Shown here: in pieces, positions 22,504-34,026 of the stretch | Layout: each line of letters opens with the position of its first letter | Position numbering within the stretch: position 1 is the stretch's first letter | Assembly (NCBI GenBank): GCA_030998015.1 | Contig: JARWMV010000239.1 | Coordinates: 186,001-250,000, forward strand | Length of the DNA stretch: 64,000 nt | Origin: Ceratorhiza oryzae-sativae | Taxonomy: Eukaryota; Basidiomycota; Agaricomycetes; Cantharellales; Ceratobasidiaceae | Direction: 5' to 3' | The notes under the pieces: generated by a model | The model's database searches: none | Told to the model about the DNA's origin: nothing | The model's input: the letters and a program-made list of their open reading frames with translations, nothing else | Program-made: the position numbers and the translations under genes

Positions 22504-23777
22504 TTAAAAGGCTCTACGAGATCGACGATGCTTTTGTGTAGATCTATGCTTCATGCGAGGTGATTGGTTCCTCTTCTTGGACCGGATACTGTGATCATGT
22601 GTCAAAACGGCAGCAGACTCTGGTATGGTCGGGCTAGCTGCCGCGACCGATGTAGACACATTAGTAGCGGCGTCCCTGGCCTCCATGACCCCATTCCAAA
22701 GGTCGTTTTGAGCACCATCAGAGAACCCATAACTGTCAAGGTACACAGGAGGATCATTGCTGTCATTAAACATCTGGGCTTCAGAGGTAAGTAAGTAAAT
22801 GAACGTGTTGGCTATTCTCTTACATTGTTTCCTTCGGCTTGATCCCAATATATCGGCACCTTGGGGCCCTTGACACACTTGCTCTTGTCGTCGGCACACT
22901 TGACGGGAACTTTCCCTTTCGGAATTGGTATGTTGCGCGTCGAGCCGCTAATCCTGCATTGAAAGCCGTTCATATACACTGACCACTAAAGTTGAGCTCC
23001 AGATACTGAAATGGCCGACCCCACTTACTCTCGTCCGATCCACCATCTGCTTGGTGCTGCCATAGCCAGGCACAGATGCATTTGCCGTTTGGACAGGGTG
23101 GCATGCCGGCGGGAACTACAAAAACAGTGAACCAACGAATATAACGAATAGCAAAATGTCACGTACCTTGAAACTCGGTAAAACGATCCCAAACACACCT
23201 GTGGTTCACGCTGAACACCACCATATCGTCTGGACTGACGTCATGGACATCAGATTTGTAGGCTATTGCCATGCCACAACCACCCAGGGCATTGATTCCT
23301 AACGAACCAATGATGAACCAACCAGGTTGTCGCAGCCGCTCGAAACATACCAGTTGTGTGATATTGCCGACTTGAAGATCCAGGGCATGGATCGTTGCCG
23401 TTCTGGCGGTCGCCCGCGGGACCGCTTGGCCAGTATGATGTCGCATCCTTGTCGCAGGAGACCTCAATTGTGGCTGTCCCACCGGCAGGGAATTCAAATA
23501 CGTCGTCGGGGTGAGGGGGCTGGTCCAAGTGACCATGCATCCACCATTGGCTGAATGGCAAGCCCTTTAGAGGTGACTGTGGTCGATTGTCGCGGCCATT
23601 ATACCGCGGTGAATCGACCTCCGTAACGTTAAATCCAAACATCGAAGGGTGCCAAATCGCTGTATAACACCCATAACTAGGTTAACAAAGACAGGAGAAA
23701 CTGATGGGACGCTTACACGCATGGGCACGGACATATCCGACAAGCGGCAGGATTGCGAAGATGGACTTGCTAACCAT
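22504..23777 (-). CDS. AA14-family lytic polysaccharide monooxygenase (copper oxygenase)
   Basis: Described AA14 enzymes are secreted copper enzymes reported to act oxidatively on xylan coating cellulose (family knowledge). The start ATG is at 23775-23777; the signal peptide [18 protein letters not shown] is followed directly by His ([14 protein letters not shown]), giving the N-terminal copper-brace His. Further motifs: [20 protein letters not shown] with the second candidate copper His in [37 protein letters not shown] and [19 protein letters not shown] (across an intron). Then come [79 protein letters not shown] and AQNDLW. It ends in a Lys/Arg-rich tail ([20 protein letters not shown]) and TAA at 22504-22506. 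All introns can be resolved without frame breaks. The basic tail is unusual for a mature LPMO domain. Confidence 0.9.
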
Positions 23778-25099
23778 TGTATGGAGCAATGGCTCAGGAA
23801 TAATGAAAAAGGCAGTGTTTATAAGGAATTTTGATCAAAGGAGTGAAGTGTGCGAAGCGAAACCGAGGATGATGGTCGCAAAAATCGAGACCCAGGCAAT
23901 AGGGGGCCGATAAATACCCTGGCCCATGTTCCTAAAATTCTATTCGGCCAAATAATGTACCCCTTTTAGAGTGCTCCTTGATAAATTAAACTAAATCCCG
24001 ATCATCACAAAGTAGACACCAAAGGAATGATCGGGGCCGGCTCACGCAATCTTGGGAGCTGAAATCACCTCTATCCTGTTCATCTGCCTACGCATTCCTG
24101 CCCCTGAGTAATTTTTTACGCAAAATAATTAGTAGAATTGTTCTTAATGAGTTATGGCGAAATTGCAGGATCAATGTATGCGCGCCAGTATGCGTTATCC
24201 ATCAAATGCCGTTCTTACGCAGCCTTCCGGGGCTCCCGATGAGCTGCAGTTACAAAAAAAAATACCCTAACTGCTAGACCTAACGCCCTCTAAATATTGT
24301 TTGGTCAATTTATACTATCAGTATAATATGGCGAAGAAAGCCTACGTTCGCAGGGGTTTGGTCAACGTGCTTGAGAAAATATCTATCGAAAAGTCCTTCT
24401 GACCTGAACTCCCATATTACCCCGAGGCGCGCAACAGATGGGTGTAAACGCTTACACGTAGGGGCACAACTATCAAGCGCTTTGCGTCTAGGCCAGTTTC
24501 TGGCCTCCCCCAACCGTGTATTGACATCGGCGATTTAGAACTACAACATCCGGGCCATAAGTGAAATGAGTTGCTGCCATCCGAAACCCTATGATGTTTA
24601 AAGGAGAATAAATCTATCTTTACGCCGCTTTGCGAAGAAAATGAACTAATATGACAATCACCAGCGACATACGGAACTTAGCACGAGACAAGCAGAAACG
24701 ATCTCACCTATACGCACTAGGTAGATCGAAATCAACTTGGACCTATTCAATAGAGTTTCCCTTCCTAACTTAAGTCTCGACACCGAGTATTCATGGGGGT
24801 AGATGGTCCACAGGAATTGCCAAGCGCGACGATAGCCACAGCAAATCTTATTGGACCTTTTCAACCCGATTTTTCCAAGACCTTGAGCTATTTTATTGAA
24901 CGCATACATCCATTGTCTTGTCGTTGGAGTGCAATTGATGAGATGATAGGATCGACAAGTGTGGTAGGTTATGGTAAGGGCGAGGGGTGGTCGTCTCGAG
25001 TAGCTCCTTCCATAGTCCCGACGTAGTGGAACACCACCTTAGGGGTAGCCCTTATGATGTATTCATAATTGGGTCAGAGGTATGGTACTACTGTGTTAG
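23778..25099. other. Intergenic region upstream of AA14
   Basis: About 1.3 kb containing the AA14 promoter side and AT-rich sequence. No domain, transposon end or RNA gene seen. Confidence 0.45.
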
Positions 25100-25545
25100 A
25101 AAGTGTCAACGATTTGGATGGTGGTGTATAATATTTCCGACTGACCGACTCACACTCGTAAGTGTCCGGTTTGTTTCGTGGCATCCTGGAACTCATGTGA
25201 TCTGGGTAGTGCGGAAATGGTGCATAGGGCGCAAGGGCATTCTCACCAGCACTAATATTTATACATTCTGGACTCATCACTCTCCTGCTGATATCTGACC
25301 AGTTGAACAGTCGGGCATATTGGGAAATGCCTTGGATGAAGCCGGCTATAACCGTAGGATGCCTAGGCTGAGCTACTTTGCTTTACAGGTGGTCCAAGAT
25401 TGCGTGTATTCCATACTAAATACAATTCATATAACAAATACCGGTCTGGGAATCAATCATACCGGCAGATCACCGCGCTCCAGCTATCAAGCCCGGAATA
25501 GCAATATGCTCTACATCATACCCATCCCCAGGCCGGCGTTTCCAT
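25100..25545. repeat. Diverged direct duplication, copy B (includes PP5 3' end)
   Basis: Partner of 21690-22150, same orientation. It contains the PP5 stop codon (25511-25513) and about 400 bases of downstream flank. On the minus strand both copies keep an aligned open stretch (DHMSSRMPRNKPDTYECE in B, DELSSGRMSYNIDTHGCE in A). This could be the decayed 3' neighbour gene or a non-coding coincidence. Confidence 0.6.
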
Positions 25546-28086
25546 ATGCCATTGGTCGTAGGGGAGGATGGGGTTTTGCTTCAAAAGTAAAGTATTCACG
25601 TTCACCGCGGGCATCAATTCGAACATATGCGCCCTTGTTGCCAACCTATCGATAATGGTATAAGACTTGTAGGACTATCTTTAAAATATGGGCTTACCTG
25701 ATCAACATAGTTTGGTGCGCTAAACACTGTAGTGCATAGGCCCTCGTGTTCTATCGCGTAGCCGCCTTGACGAACTTCGTGCGAGCGAAGGATACCAGTT
25801 ACTCCGTTAAGTTCGCACCATTTTCGCGTTACATCAGGTCCGAATCCGAGACCTGACGTTACAAGAGTTAAGTTGAAGGCAGAATAAGTTCAAAGGTACT
25901 TACCGACACCCTGTTCGCCGGAATCACACCAAGTTAGCGAATTAGACCAACGGGTTGGAGATCTACTCACCCGTTTACTTGGTCCTCGGCCTGGTGCTTC
26001 CTGTGGGTCCGTCCATAGTAACTATACCCGTAATGAGTATGTGTGTATTCCTATTGACCCAATCGACTTGCCTCGCACATCAATCCTTCGTTTCCAGGCT
26101 GTTTCCCTAACCTATGTATCTTCTTGATATCGTCGAGGGTAACGTTGTCCTTGGAAAACAGGCCCCCGTGGACGATGAAGAAGCGTTTTCGGCCTTCTGG
26201 GATAGTATCGCTGTCCCCTTTGATGTGGAAATGGGTGGAAGAGTAGGGCATACTAGGGTTGCGAGTGGTACTAAGTTATTCAAAGTTAGTTGCGATTTCA
26301 TGGTCTGGATTTCTGAAGTGACACCCACGAGCAGTAAAGACCTCGGCCCAGAGCTAAATTCAATTAGTACCCATCTTTTAGGAGTCAATATCGTTGGGTC
26401 ACCAACCTTGTATGTCATCTCTCCATGCTTATGCTTTACCTCGCTAGAGTCTGGGGTTTGTACCCGTGGGACATTTGTTTGACCTAATAGCACTTACCCT
26501 TCAAATCCATATACCTAGGATTATCGTGTTAGCCCAGCAGAACAACACAAAGTTAACAGAATGAACACCTTGTTCATATCCTGCAGGCAATGGATTGCTT
26601 CAGCTACTGAAAAAATACGCTATACGCATAAACATGCCTTCGTTTCGTGGTTGCCCCTATTCAGGAATACACGTTTGGGGTAGAGCCCTTCGGTACCCTC
26701 TTATTAACTATTCAAGTTGCTTCTTTTAAACTGACTTACATTTATATGCGAAAAGTGTTAAAGCCACTTCGACGGACCAGGATCCTCGATCGACAAAGTC
26801 GCCATTGAAAACGAGTGCATGCTTTTCGGACGGGGCACCAGTGAGCGAGAGCAAATGTATGAGGTCGTAGAATTGGCCTATCTCGGGTTCATCAGCAAAC
26901 AGGGAGCATATTGTCAGTATCGAGCCTGGCATATACCATGTGTATCCCCAATGATATCACAAACTACTCCTTCCTGTAGACCTAAATTAGTACCGAAGTT
27001 AGGTTGCTTTGCATTCAAACGTACCTCAAGCTCATATTCAACCAGTGAGTCCTCCTTCGCGAGCAGATCGTACGACGCCAGAATAATCTCCCAAGCATAT
27101 CTCCTAGGCAAATTCTTTCCATCTTTGAACGCCTCAATCATCGAGTCCATAAATGCTTGGTCGATCGTAAACTTTCCATCCGTGCCCGTCGGTAGACGAG
27201 GACCTTTGTATCCAGCGTCGATTTCACAACCACCTTGCTCGATGATTTCACGACAACGGATAACGTTGGAAGCTTCCTCTCCTACTTCAATAGCCTTTTC
27301 AAACTCCATCCTGCGCACAAGCTATGCAGAGGCAATCAGAACGGAGCCAGTCATGTACAGTGAGGGTATACTTTGACGGTCGCATCTAACTGAGTCTTGG
27401 CAGTCGCGTTATTGGGCTCGAGTTGGACAGTCTTCTTGAAATCTACTACGGCCTTCTGGGGTTGCAGAATAGAGAGATAACATAGTGCCCGTCTAGGTCG
27501 TGCGACCAATTCAGCCAGATTAGAATGTCACCCCGCCTTTGAATGAGAGGACGTACCGGTAATAGGCTTTTACGTATTTAGGATCAAGGGCGATCGCTTT
27601 TGCTAAAATCCAGCTTCGTGTCAGATCAACCAATGACGAATCCTGTGGCTCAACAGCTTACTTGTGTCGTCAATTGCGTACCCGTGCTGTTCAATTTTCA
27701 TCCTCATGTACGCACCTAAAAATAGGATTAATCATGCATCAAGATAAACTATCTTTGTGAATTACTTACGATTGCAGTACAGGGTCGCATCAAACGGATT
27801 ATGCTCAAGTGCCTCGCCATACTTGAGTGCTGCTTCCTCGAAATGATTTTCTATTCCGCCGCATCGTTTTGTTCATTCTTTACGCAAACTTCCACCAATG
27901 AACCCACTTACGCTGAAATGCTTTGTTTCCCTCGGTTTTTAGTCTCGCAGCTTCAGCCTTATCCTTCTCTGATATCGACGACGCATCCCGGAGCGAGAGC
28001 TCGCCCATACCTGCGTCAGGTACAGACGTCGAGGACGTGGCACGCGAGGCGGGCGACGAACTAGGTTCAGCCGATGGTGAGCTCAT
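25511..28086 (-). CDS. PPT1: Serine/threonine protein phosphatase 5 with TPR domain; one probable frame break
   Basis: PP5-type phosphatase: N-terminal TPRs bind HSP90 and a C-terminal PPP catalytic domain follows. The start ATG is at 28084-28086 ([15 protein letters not shown]), followed by [20 protein letters not shown] and split TPR exons (27300-27900). The catalytic part includes [136 protein letters not shown] and [10 protein letters not shown], ending [10 protein letters not shown] at TAG 25511-25513. All PPP metal and catalytic motifs are present. The frame breaks once: between GTAILS and PEGRKRFF a C3 (plus-strand GGG 26199-26201) must be C4. Exons of 12, 17, 37 and 25 nt are packed between 26270 and 26590, and one intron appears to be GC-AG. 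Confidence 0.88.
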
Positions 28087-28414
28087 GGTATGGTGGTCTT
28101 GGAAATGTTACAGTAGACGCGAATCGCACAGACTGGACCCTGCACCACCATTTGATTTGCATTTGGCGCGCCAAGGTTTGTTTGTGTACCTAGTTAAATA
28201 TCTATTTTGCATGTCAACTGTCTAGGATATGGAACACATTTATTGAACGGTAGGTTAAAATGGGCAATGAGTCAACATGGAGTCGCTTAGAAGAGGAAAT
28301 GAATCACACATGGGACAATAGGGAGCGGGGTTTAAAGATATGCACAGGTAATGGTATCAATGAGTCTTAGACTAAAAAAAGGATCCAAGAAAATCCGAGA
28401 ATGAAACACTCAGA
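28087..28414. other. Spacer between PP5 start and CLIP stop (same strand)
   Basis: About 330 bases; PP5 promoter and CLIP 3' UTR. Nothing else recognised. Confidence 0.5.
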
Positions 28415-31400
28415 CTAGAATACGTCTTGCGAGTTGGGGCAGTTTTGCACGGTATGACCAAACCCTTCACAGTCTTCACACCATTCGCTTGAGACCGCGC
28501 TGGCAGGTTTGTTCTCGTCGACGTGGAGCAGAGGACAGTCCATACCGTCGTGATCCTATAAATTATTATGCACTCAATCAACGGGTTCGAAAACATGGAG
28601 TGCACACGTACCAGCGAATCGCACAGCTCGCACCGATTCAACTCGCCCGAACTGGTGATCACCGAGATCTCGGGTCGACCGGCATTTTTGGCACCCTTAA
28701 TCGTCCCGTTTGTTCCGCCATTGACAAGCATGGATTCACCACTTAGCTTGGACGAACCACGCGTGGCACGCGCAAGTTTTTCTTTGTATCGCTCGAGCTC
28801 GCGTTCGAGGTCATCTTCCCGATAGATCTGTGTATGCTATATTAGAACGAAATCAAAGACCGGATGTGAGGGCTACGCACCTTGGACTCTACCAGATTCT
28901 CGAGCTCCGTAATCTCCTTATTAAGCTTTATAATCTTTATTAGTCTCTTACTCTGAAACCTAACCTCAAACACCCACGTCAAGAACGGCACGAGCATGCT
29001 TCTGTTCCAGCTCCGTAATCTTTGTTTTCATCAGTTCATTTTCAGTCTAGCCATCCCAACGCATGAGTTTCACATCATCTTAACTGGCCTTATAAAACAT
29101 ACCTCCACCCTCTTGATCCTCTCCGCGTCACCCCCGGCCTCGGCTGTGCCTTCCTTCGGCAGCCGGTCGTCAATCGTGGCCTCAAGACGCCGCATCGCAA
29201 CTTGGAGCTGCTCCGTCCCACTCTGGAGAAGCTTGTTCTCCTGTTCGAGCATCGCGCACTTAGACGTCCACTGGCGAATTTCTTCTTCGAGTCCAGAAAT
29301 GATGACCCTAACCAACCCGCAGCCTCAGCACATCTGACTCATGGTATATAAGGGTCAACAAGTACGCACTTGAGCCCAGCGATTTGCTCTCTCTTTCCAG
29401 GTCCGCCCGATCCTTTAGACATTTTGGATGAATCCGAGTCGACGCTGTTCCGTCGCGTGTCCGGACTCTCAGCGCGTAGCTGTTCCTGACTAGCCACCTT
29501 TCTCAGCGTGTCGCGACTCGACCTCTTCAGAGCCTTCCCTTGCCTCTCTTGAAGCTCAGCGATCAGCTTTTGATCGGCTGTCTGCTTGATCGTTGTGGCT
29601 TCAACGAGTTGCTCCAGCTATTAGCCCCATTTCGTCAACCACCTTGCCCAACGCGAATCACCGAACAGACAAACCTCGAATTTCTCCTTCTCCAAGGCCT
29701 CCAGCTGCTCATGCATCTCAATCTCGACACGTTCAGCGGTTTCGAGCGCCTTTTTGGCATCCTCCAACTCCCGTCTGAGTTGACTGACGAGCACGTTGTC
29801 GTCTCGAGCCACAGGCGTTGCGTCGCCACCAGCTTTGAGCGCTTCGAGATCCTATAAATAGCCCATTAATCACTAAAGCTTCAACCAATAGAGGAAAGGC
29901 ACACGAACCGCAACCTCAGCCCTCAAACCCTCGACCTCAGCTCGCGCACCTTCAAGCGTCACAGCATTCTCCCGGAGAGCTTCAACGAGCTCTTCAACCC
30001 TAGCTTTGAGCGCCAAATCCTCCTTCCGCAGCAATTCCATCTCCTGTCTAAGAAGTTCGCAGTCAGCCCGGGCAGCAGCCTCGGCCTCTTTGGCCTTGGT
30101 CACCCGAGCCAGAGCAGCGTTCTCCTCCTTATCCAACTGAGCACGTGCGTCTTCTAGCTGATCCTCGGCGAGTCCCAGTCGGCGCTGGAGGTGCGAGACC
30201 TGCTCCCTCAGCGACTCGTTATCGATTTCAGCTGCCGTGCTGGCCTGACGAGCCACGGTACCGGGAGAAGCAGCGCGTTGAGCAAGCTTAGCCTCGAGCT
30301 CGGCAATCACGTCCTCAAGTTCATACCGACGGGCCTCCATTTCGCTTATTCGCTCTTCATAAAGAGCGATCGTTTCTTGCCCAGCATGACGGAGTTCCTC
30401 GACCTGTTGACCCAACTCACGACGCTCAAACTGGAGATCCGTATCCAGTCGCTGTACGCGTCCTTCCAAGAGAGCGATTTCGTCATTCTTGGCCTTGAGT
30501 GCCGCAGCGTGTTCCTCGGCCACAGACGACTTGCTCGCAAGTGCCTCTTTCAGACTCGTAACAAGTGCTTCGGCGTCGGTACGTTTGCTTTCCTCATCTT
30601 TGATTCGGGTCTCGAGTTCGGAACGGGCCTTATCGGCCGCCTGAGACACGCGTTCCAGCGCATCGAGTTTCTCCTGACGCTCCTTTAGGGCTTTCTCGTG
30701 ACCGCGCTCCAGCTCGGTAATCTTTGCGAGCGCAGTTTTCTTGTCCTCTTCCAGCGCGACCGCCCGTTCGATCGCCGCGTTCAGAACCTCTGCTTCTTCC
30801 GCGATCGACGCTGTCTTGGCGCTCACCTCGGCCTTGAGCGTCTCGTTCTCCTGCTCTAGACGCGCAATCCGAGCTTCCAGTGCACTCGAGTCCGGCGTTC
30901 CTCGTGCGACTGGGCTCGCAATTGATTCGTCATCATGCGCGCCAGAAGCAGACGACTTGCTAGCCAAAAGGAGAGCGATATTCTCTTGGATAGCCTTGTC
31001 GTTCATGTCCAGGACACTCATTACGCTCTGCGCATTCTGAGGGTCAGCGGGATCATCTACAAATGTCTCCGAGCTTGCATGTGAAAGGGTAGGGGTGACT
31101 GTGCTTGGTCTTGGGACGCGACGAGGAGATCCCATCGGTAAAGGAGGAGGCGGCATATTTGTCAAGGGCCGTGCTTTGGGCGTTGGCATGCCTATACTCT
31201 GGCGTGTCCGGGGTGTAGGAAGCGCGCGTGGGGCTTTGGGCGTGCCTTGGGGAGTTGACGCCGAACGAGTAGGGGATGAATTAGTAGATGGTGACCCGTT
31301 GCGCATACCAAGCTCATTGGCCGTCATGCCAACGTACTTGCTCGCCCGAGAGCCAGGGGTGACTTTGCTTTCGGGATTGGGGCCAAATGGATTGATCTTG

Positions 31401-32280
31401 CGAGAGGCCGGGGTAACCAGTGAGCGAGGGGCAGGTGCATGAGATGGTGTAATGCGACCAGACATAGAAGGGGTCGTTCGCCCCCCGTAAGCCTGGGACG
31501 AAGCCATCGAGTTGACAGACGCGGGTCGAGCATAGCGGCCGGGGGCTGCAGCAGAGAGCTTGTTCGGAAGCGTAAAGACTCCACACTTGGGCGCACATGT
31601 AAAATAGTGAATTCTGCAACAAAATGTCAGCCTAGGCACAAGCGTGAAACGATAAAACCCCACCCATTGACTGAGCCGTCGTTTTTACCACGGCCCGCAT
31701 AGGCAGGAGAAAGCTCAACACCGGCCCAGATCCCCGACTTGCCCTCTATCTCGCCCATAAACTGAAGAGTACCCTCCATACCGAGCGACTCAATCCGAAC
31801 TGCATCACCAACGTCAAACTCGTGTCCGGCCCTGCTCAGACTCCGCCCAACGTTGGACGCGCGACTGTCGGGGCGCGACGATGCTAGCGACGCGCGGGGA
31901 GTGAATCCGACTTTGGAGGATGTTGAGGTTGCCGATACTGCGCTCACGGGCGTTTTGGAGCGGGGTGGAGGCAGCCGATTCGACGAGCTCGAGGCGACAC
32001 TCGGCGGTCGTGCGATGCTCGCCACGGACCGCCGGCCGTTGGCGGAAAACGGGGGGGAGAGGGACTCGGCGGAATGTCGCGCAGGGTCGTTGGCTCTGAT
32101 GGCTTCCTGGAGTGCTTTGCTCATCGCTTCGGTGTCGGGGCCCGACGAACGGGGTGCGCCCATCGTGTTTGAGCCCGTCGACGACCGAGGGCGGGTGATG
32201 CCCGGCGTCGGGATGCCGGAGCGCGCGCCGGGGCCAGGGATGCCCGACACGCGGGGGGCGGGGCGTGCTGGCGTCGTCAT
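28415..32280 (-). CDS. CLIP-170-like microtubule plus-end-tracking protein (CAP-Gly, long coiled coil, C-terminal zinc knuckles)
   Basis: The start ATG is at 32278-32280. A Ser/Pro/Arg-rich N terminus precedes a CAP-Gly domain: FDVGDAVRIESLGMEGTLQF, GEIEGKSGIWAGVELSPAYA and GRGKNDGSVNG, continued after an intron by IHYFTCAPKCGVFTLPNKL. A second basic Ser/Pro linker is followed by a very long heptad-rich coiled coil (one 1.8-kb exon, 29873-31663, plus shorter exons to about 29070). The C-terminal exons contain two CCHC-like knuckles (CELCDSL..HDGMDCPLLH and CEDCEGFGHTVQNC) and end SQDVF at TAG 28415-28417. CAP-Gly, coil and terminal knuckles together define CLIP-170 rather than dynactin p150. 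Expected role: binding EB1/tubulin tails at growing microtubule ends and polarity or nuclear migration in hyphae. No frame break noticed. Confidence 0.9.
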
Positions 32281-32455
32281 CAGTGGTGTGGACGCAGTGT
32301 CGAGGTTGCCTCTCTAGGCTGTGTTGGTCGTCGAATGTCTGGACAAACGCGTCCCTCTTCGGCTTAGTCAGACTCATATAAGTGGCGCCCCTATTTAGGC
32401 AAGTGCTGGAACCAGTACATAACAATCTCGTTTAGCAGTATATACAGCAACGAGC

Positions 32456-33638
32456 CTACGCATCCGTCTTAGCTTTCTTCGAAGTCTAGACCCCTTGTAA
32501 ATATCGCGTCTATTCTTTAAACAGGGGCACTTACAGATTCCGCACCACCAAACCGCGCCTCGCGCTTCTTTCGCTTCTCGTCTTCTGTCGGATCGACTGG
32601 CTCAGACGGCCCAGCGATGTTAAACCGAGCGGCTCGGGCAGCCAGCTTGGCATCCTAGCATTCCGCATTTTAGTTTAGTTCTACTCGTAGACGAACCCCG
32701 ACTCACGTCGTCGTTGGGTGCGGCCTCCTTTGAGCTAATCTTAACGGGCTTCGACTGTCCCTCCGCACTGTTATTTCCCCCTCCATCACCAGTTGTCTTT
32801 CCCGCATCCTTAATGGGTACACTAGACTTTCCTTTATTTCCTCCCCTCCCCGCGCTAGTTCTGCCAGAGCCTCCGCCACCCTGCGCCCCACCCTGTGCTC
32901 CACTCGATGCGCCAGTAGCGGTACCGGGGTTGGCCCTCCCCTTTGCACGAGGTGCTCTAGGTCCCTTTTCGTCGGCCGGGGATTCCTCGACCAGTGGAAT
33001 ACCAAACCGCGCCGCCCGGGCTTTGCGACGCTCCAATTCGAGCTCTTCAGGAGTCTTGGCCGACGGCTCCACAGAGGCCGGCTCGCCGGTGGTCTCAGCC
33101 GCAGCGGGACGGGGGTTCGTTGGCTGCGCCTTCGGCAGGAGCATCTTCAGCAGCAGTAGCCGTTTCTTCCAGCGTCTCGGCCGCATGGGTGTCATGAGCC
33201 GTGGATGTGGCTACTGCCTCGGCAGGTGCAGGTTTGGAGGCATCTGCCCCGCCATCCCAATCGAACCTGAATATTCAACTCGTTAACACAAAAGAACGGC
33301 TTGTTCGCCAAAGGACTCACTCGTCTGGAGGCGCCAGCTGCCAAAAGGTCAATACCGCTGCTGACCACAACTTGAAGCGAAAGGGCAAACTCACCAATTC
33401 ATCATCATCTCCCTTGGGAGCCTCACCACCACCCTCGACTAGCTTGAGAGCATTGGGAGTCGCCAGAATCTTCGCAATGAGATCTGCCTTGTTCGCTTGG
33501 AGGGGATGGGTGTTCCGGACTTCGTGAGGAGCTCTTTGAGGTCGGTGACCTTGAGCGCTTTGCTGCGAGAAGAGTCTAGCATTCAGTATTCGCACATTTC
33601 GTGTAGCATACTCGTGCGACTCACAGCTTGGCTTCCAT
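32456..33638 (-). CDS. THO1: THO1/SARNP-like SAP-domain mRNP protein; two probable one-base breaks
   Basis: A small mRNA-biogenesis protein: the SAP domain binds nucleic acid and the C terminus binds RNA and DEAD-box factors (family knowledge). The start ATG is at 33636-33638 (MEAKL, then an intron), followed by KALKVTDLKELLTKSG, LQANKADLIAKILATPNAL, LAPPDEFDWDG, an Ala/Glu/Thr-rich linker, LERRKARAARFGIPLVE, a Gly-rich segment, LAARAARFNIAGPSEPVDPT, EDEKRKKREARFGGAES and a short last exon TSKKAKTDA (TAG 32456-32458). The repeated R-x-x-RFxI motifs are diagnostic for THO1/CIP29. Two breaks interrupt the frame: inside the SAP domain near 33508-33510 (C3 on the coding strand) and at a five-base run, 33111-33115, where one base is in excess. 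Divergent from MED12. Confidence 0.85.
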
Positions 33639-34026
33639 GGTATTCGAGAGGATTGGTCGTGAAGAGCACTCGTGAAGCGGGACACCGGTTATAAGGGAGT
33701 TGGTGAACGGAAGGATTGGCAAGATGAGCGATAGGCAATGACAATGGCCGATTATCGATGGGCAAGCAGCAATGCGCGAGGAGCGATGTGCGAGGGGCGA
33801 TGGGCGATGGGGGCAATAGCAAGCACGAGGCAATGTTTACGTCGCCGTGGCGGCGCCTATTCCACGTTGGATTCCTATCCTTGTCTACCCATCTCGCAGC
33901 CACATCTGTCCCAGGAAATGCCCGTTGCCGTCTAGATCTCACATTTGCATCTTATTTGTAAAATATAATAGTTTTTTTTTTCGCTGTTTCATCATCCTAT
34001 TGCACTATCCCACGGGAGGCTTAGCC
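33639..34026. promoter_or_regulatory. Divergent promoter THO1 / MED12
   Basis: About 390 bases between two divergent start codons. It contains near-tandem GCGATG/GGCGATG/AGCGATG words around 33775-33815 and a T-rich stretch at 33972-33981. Function inferred from position. Confidence 0.5.

Noticed and set aside
25074..25280. Minus-strand frame in duplication copy B (MMSPECINISAGENALAP...) as a separate gene
   Set aside because: Partly conserved in copy A but short, without a clear start or end; treated as part of the duplicated segment.
30191..30688. Plus-strand frame opposite the CLIP coiled coil
   Set aside because: Antisense shadow of a heptad-rich exon; Leu/Ser-rich, with no domain.
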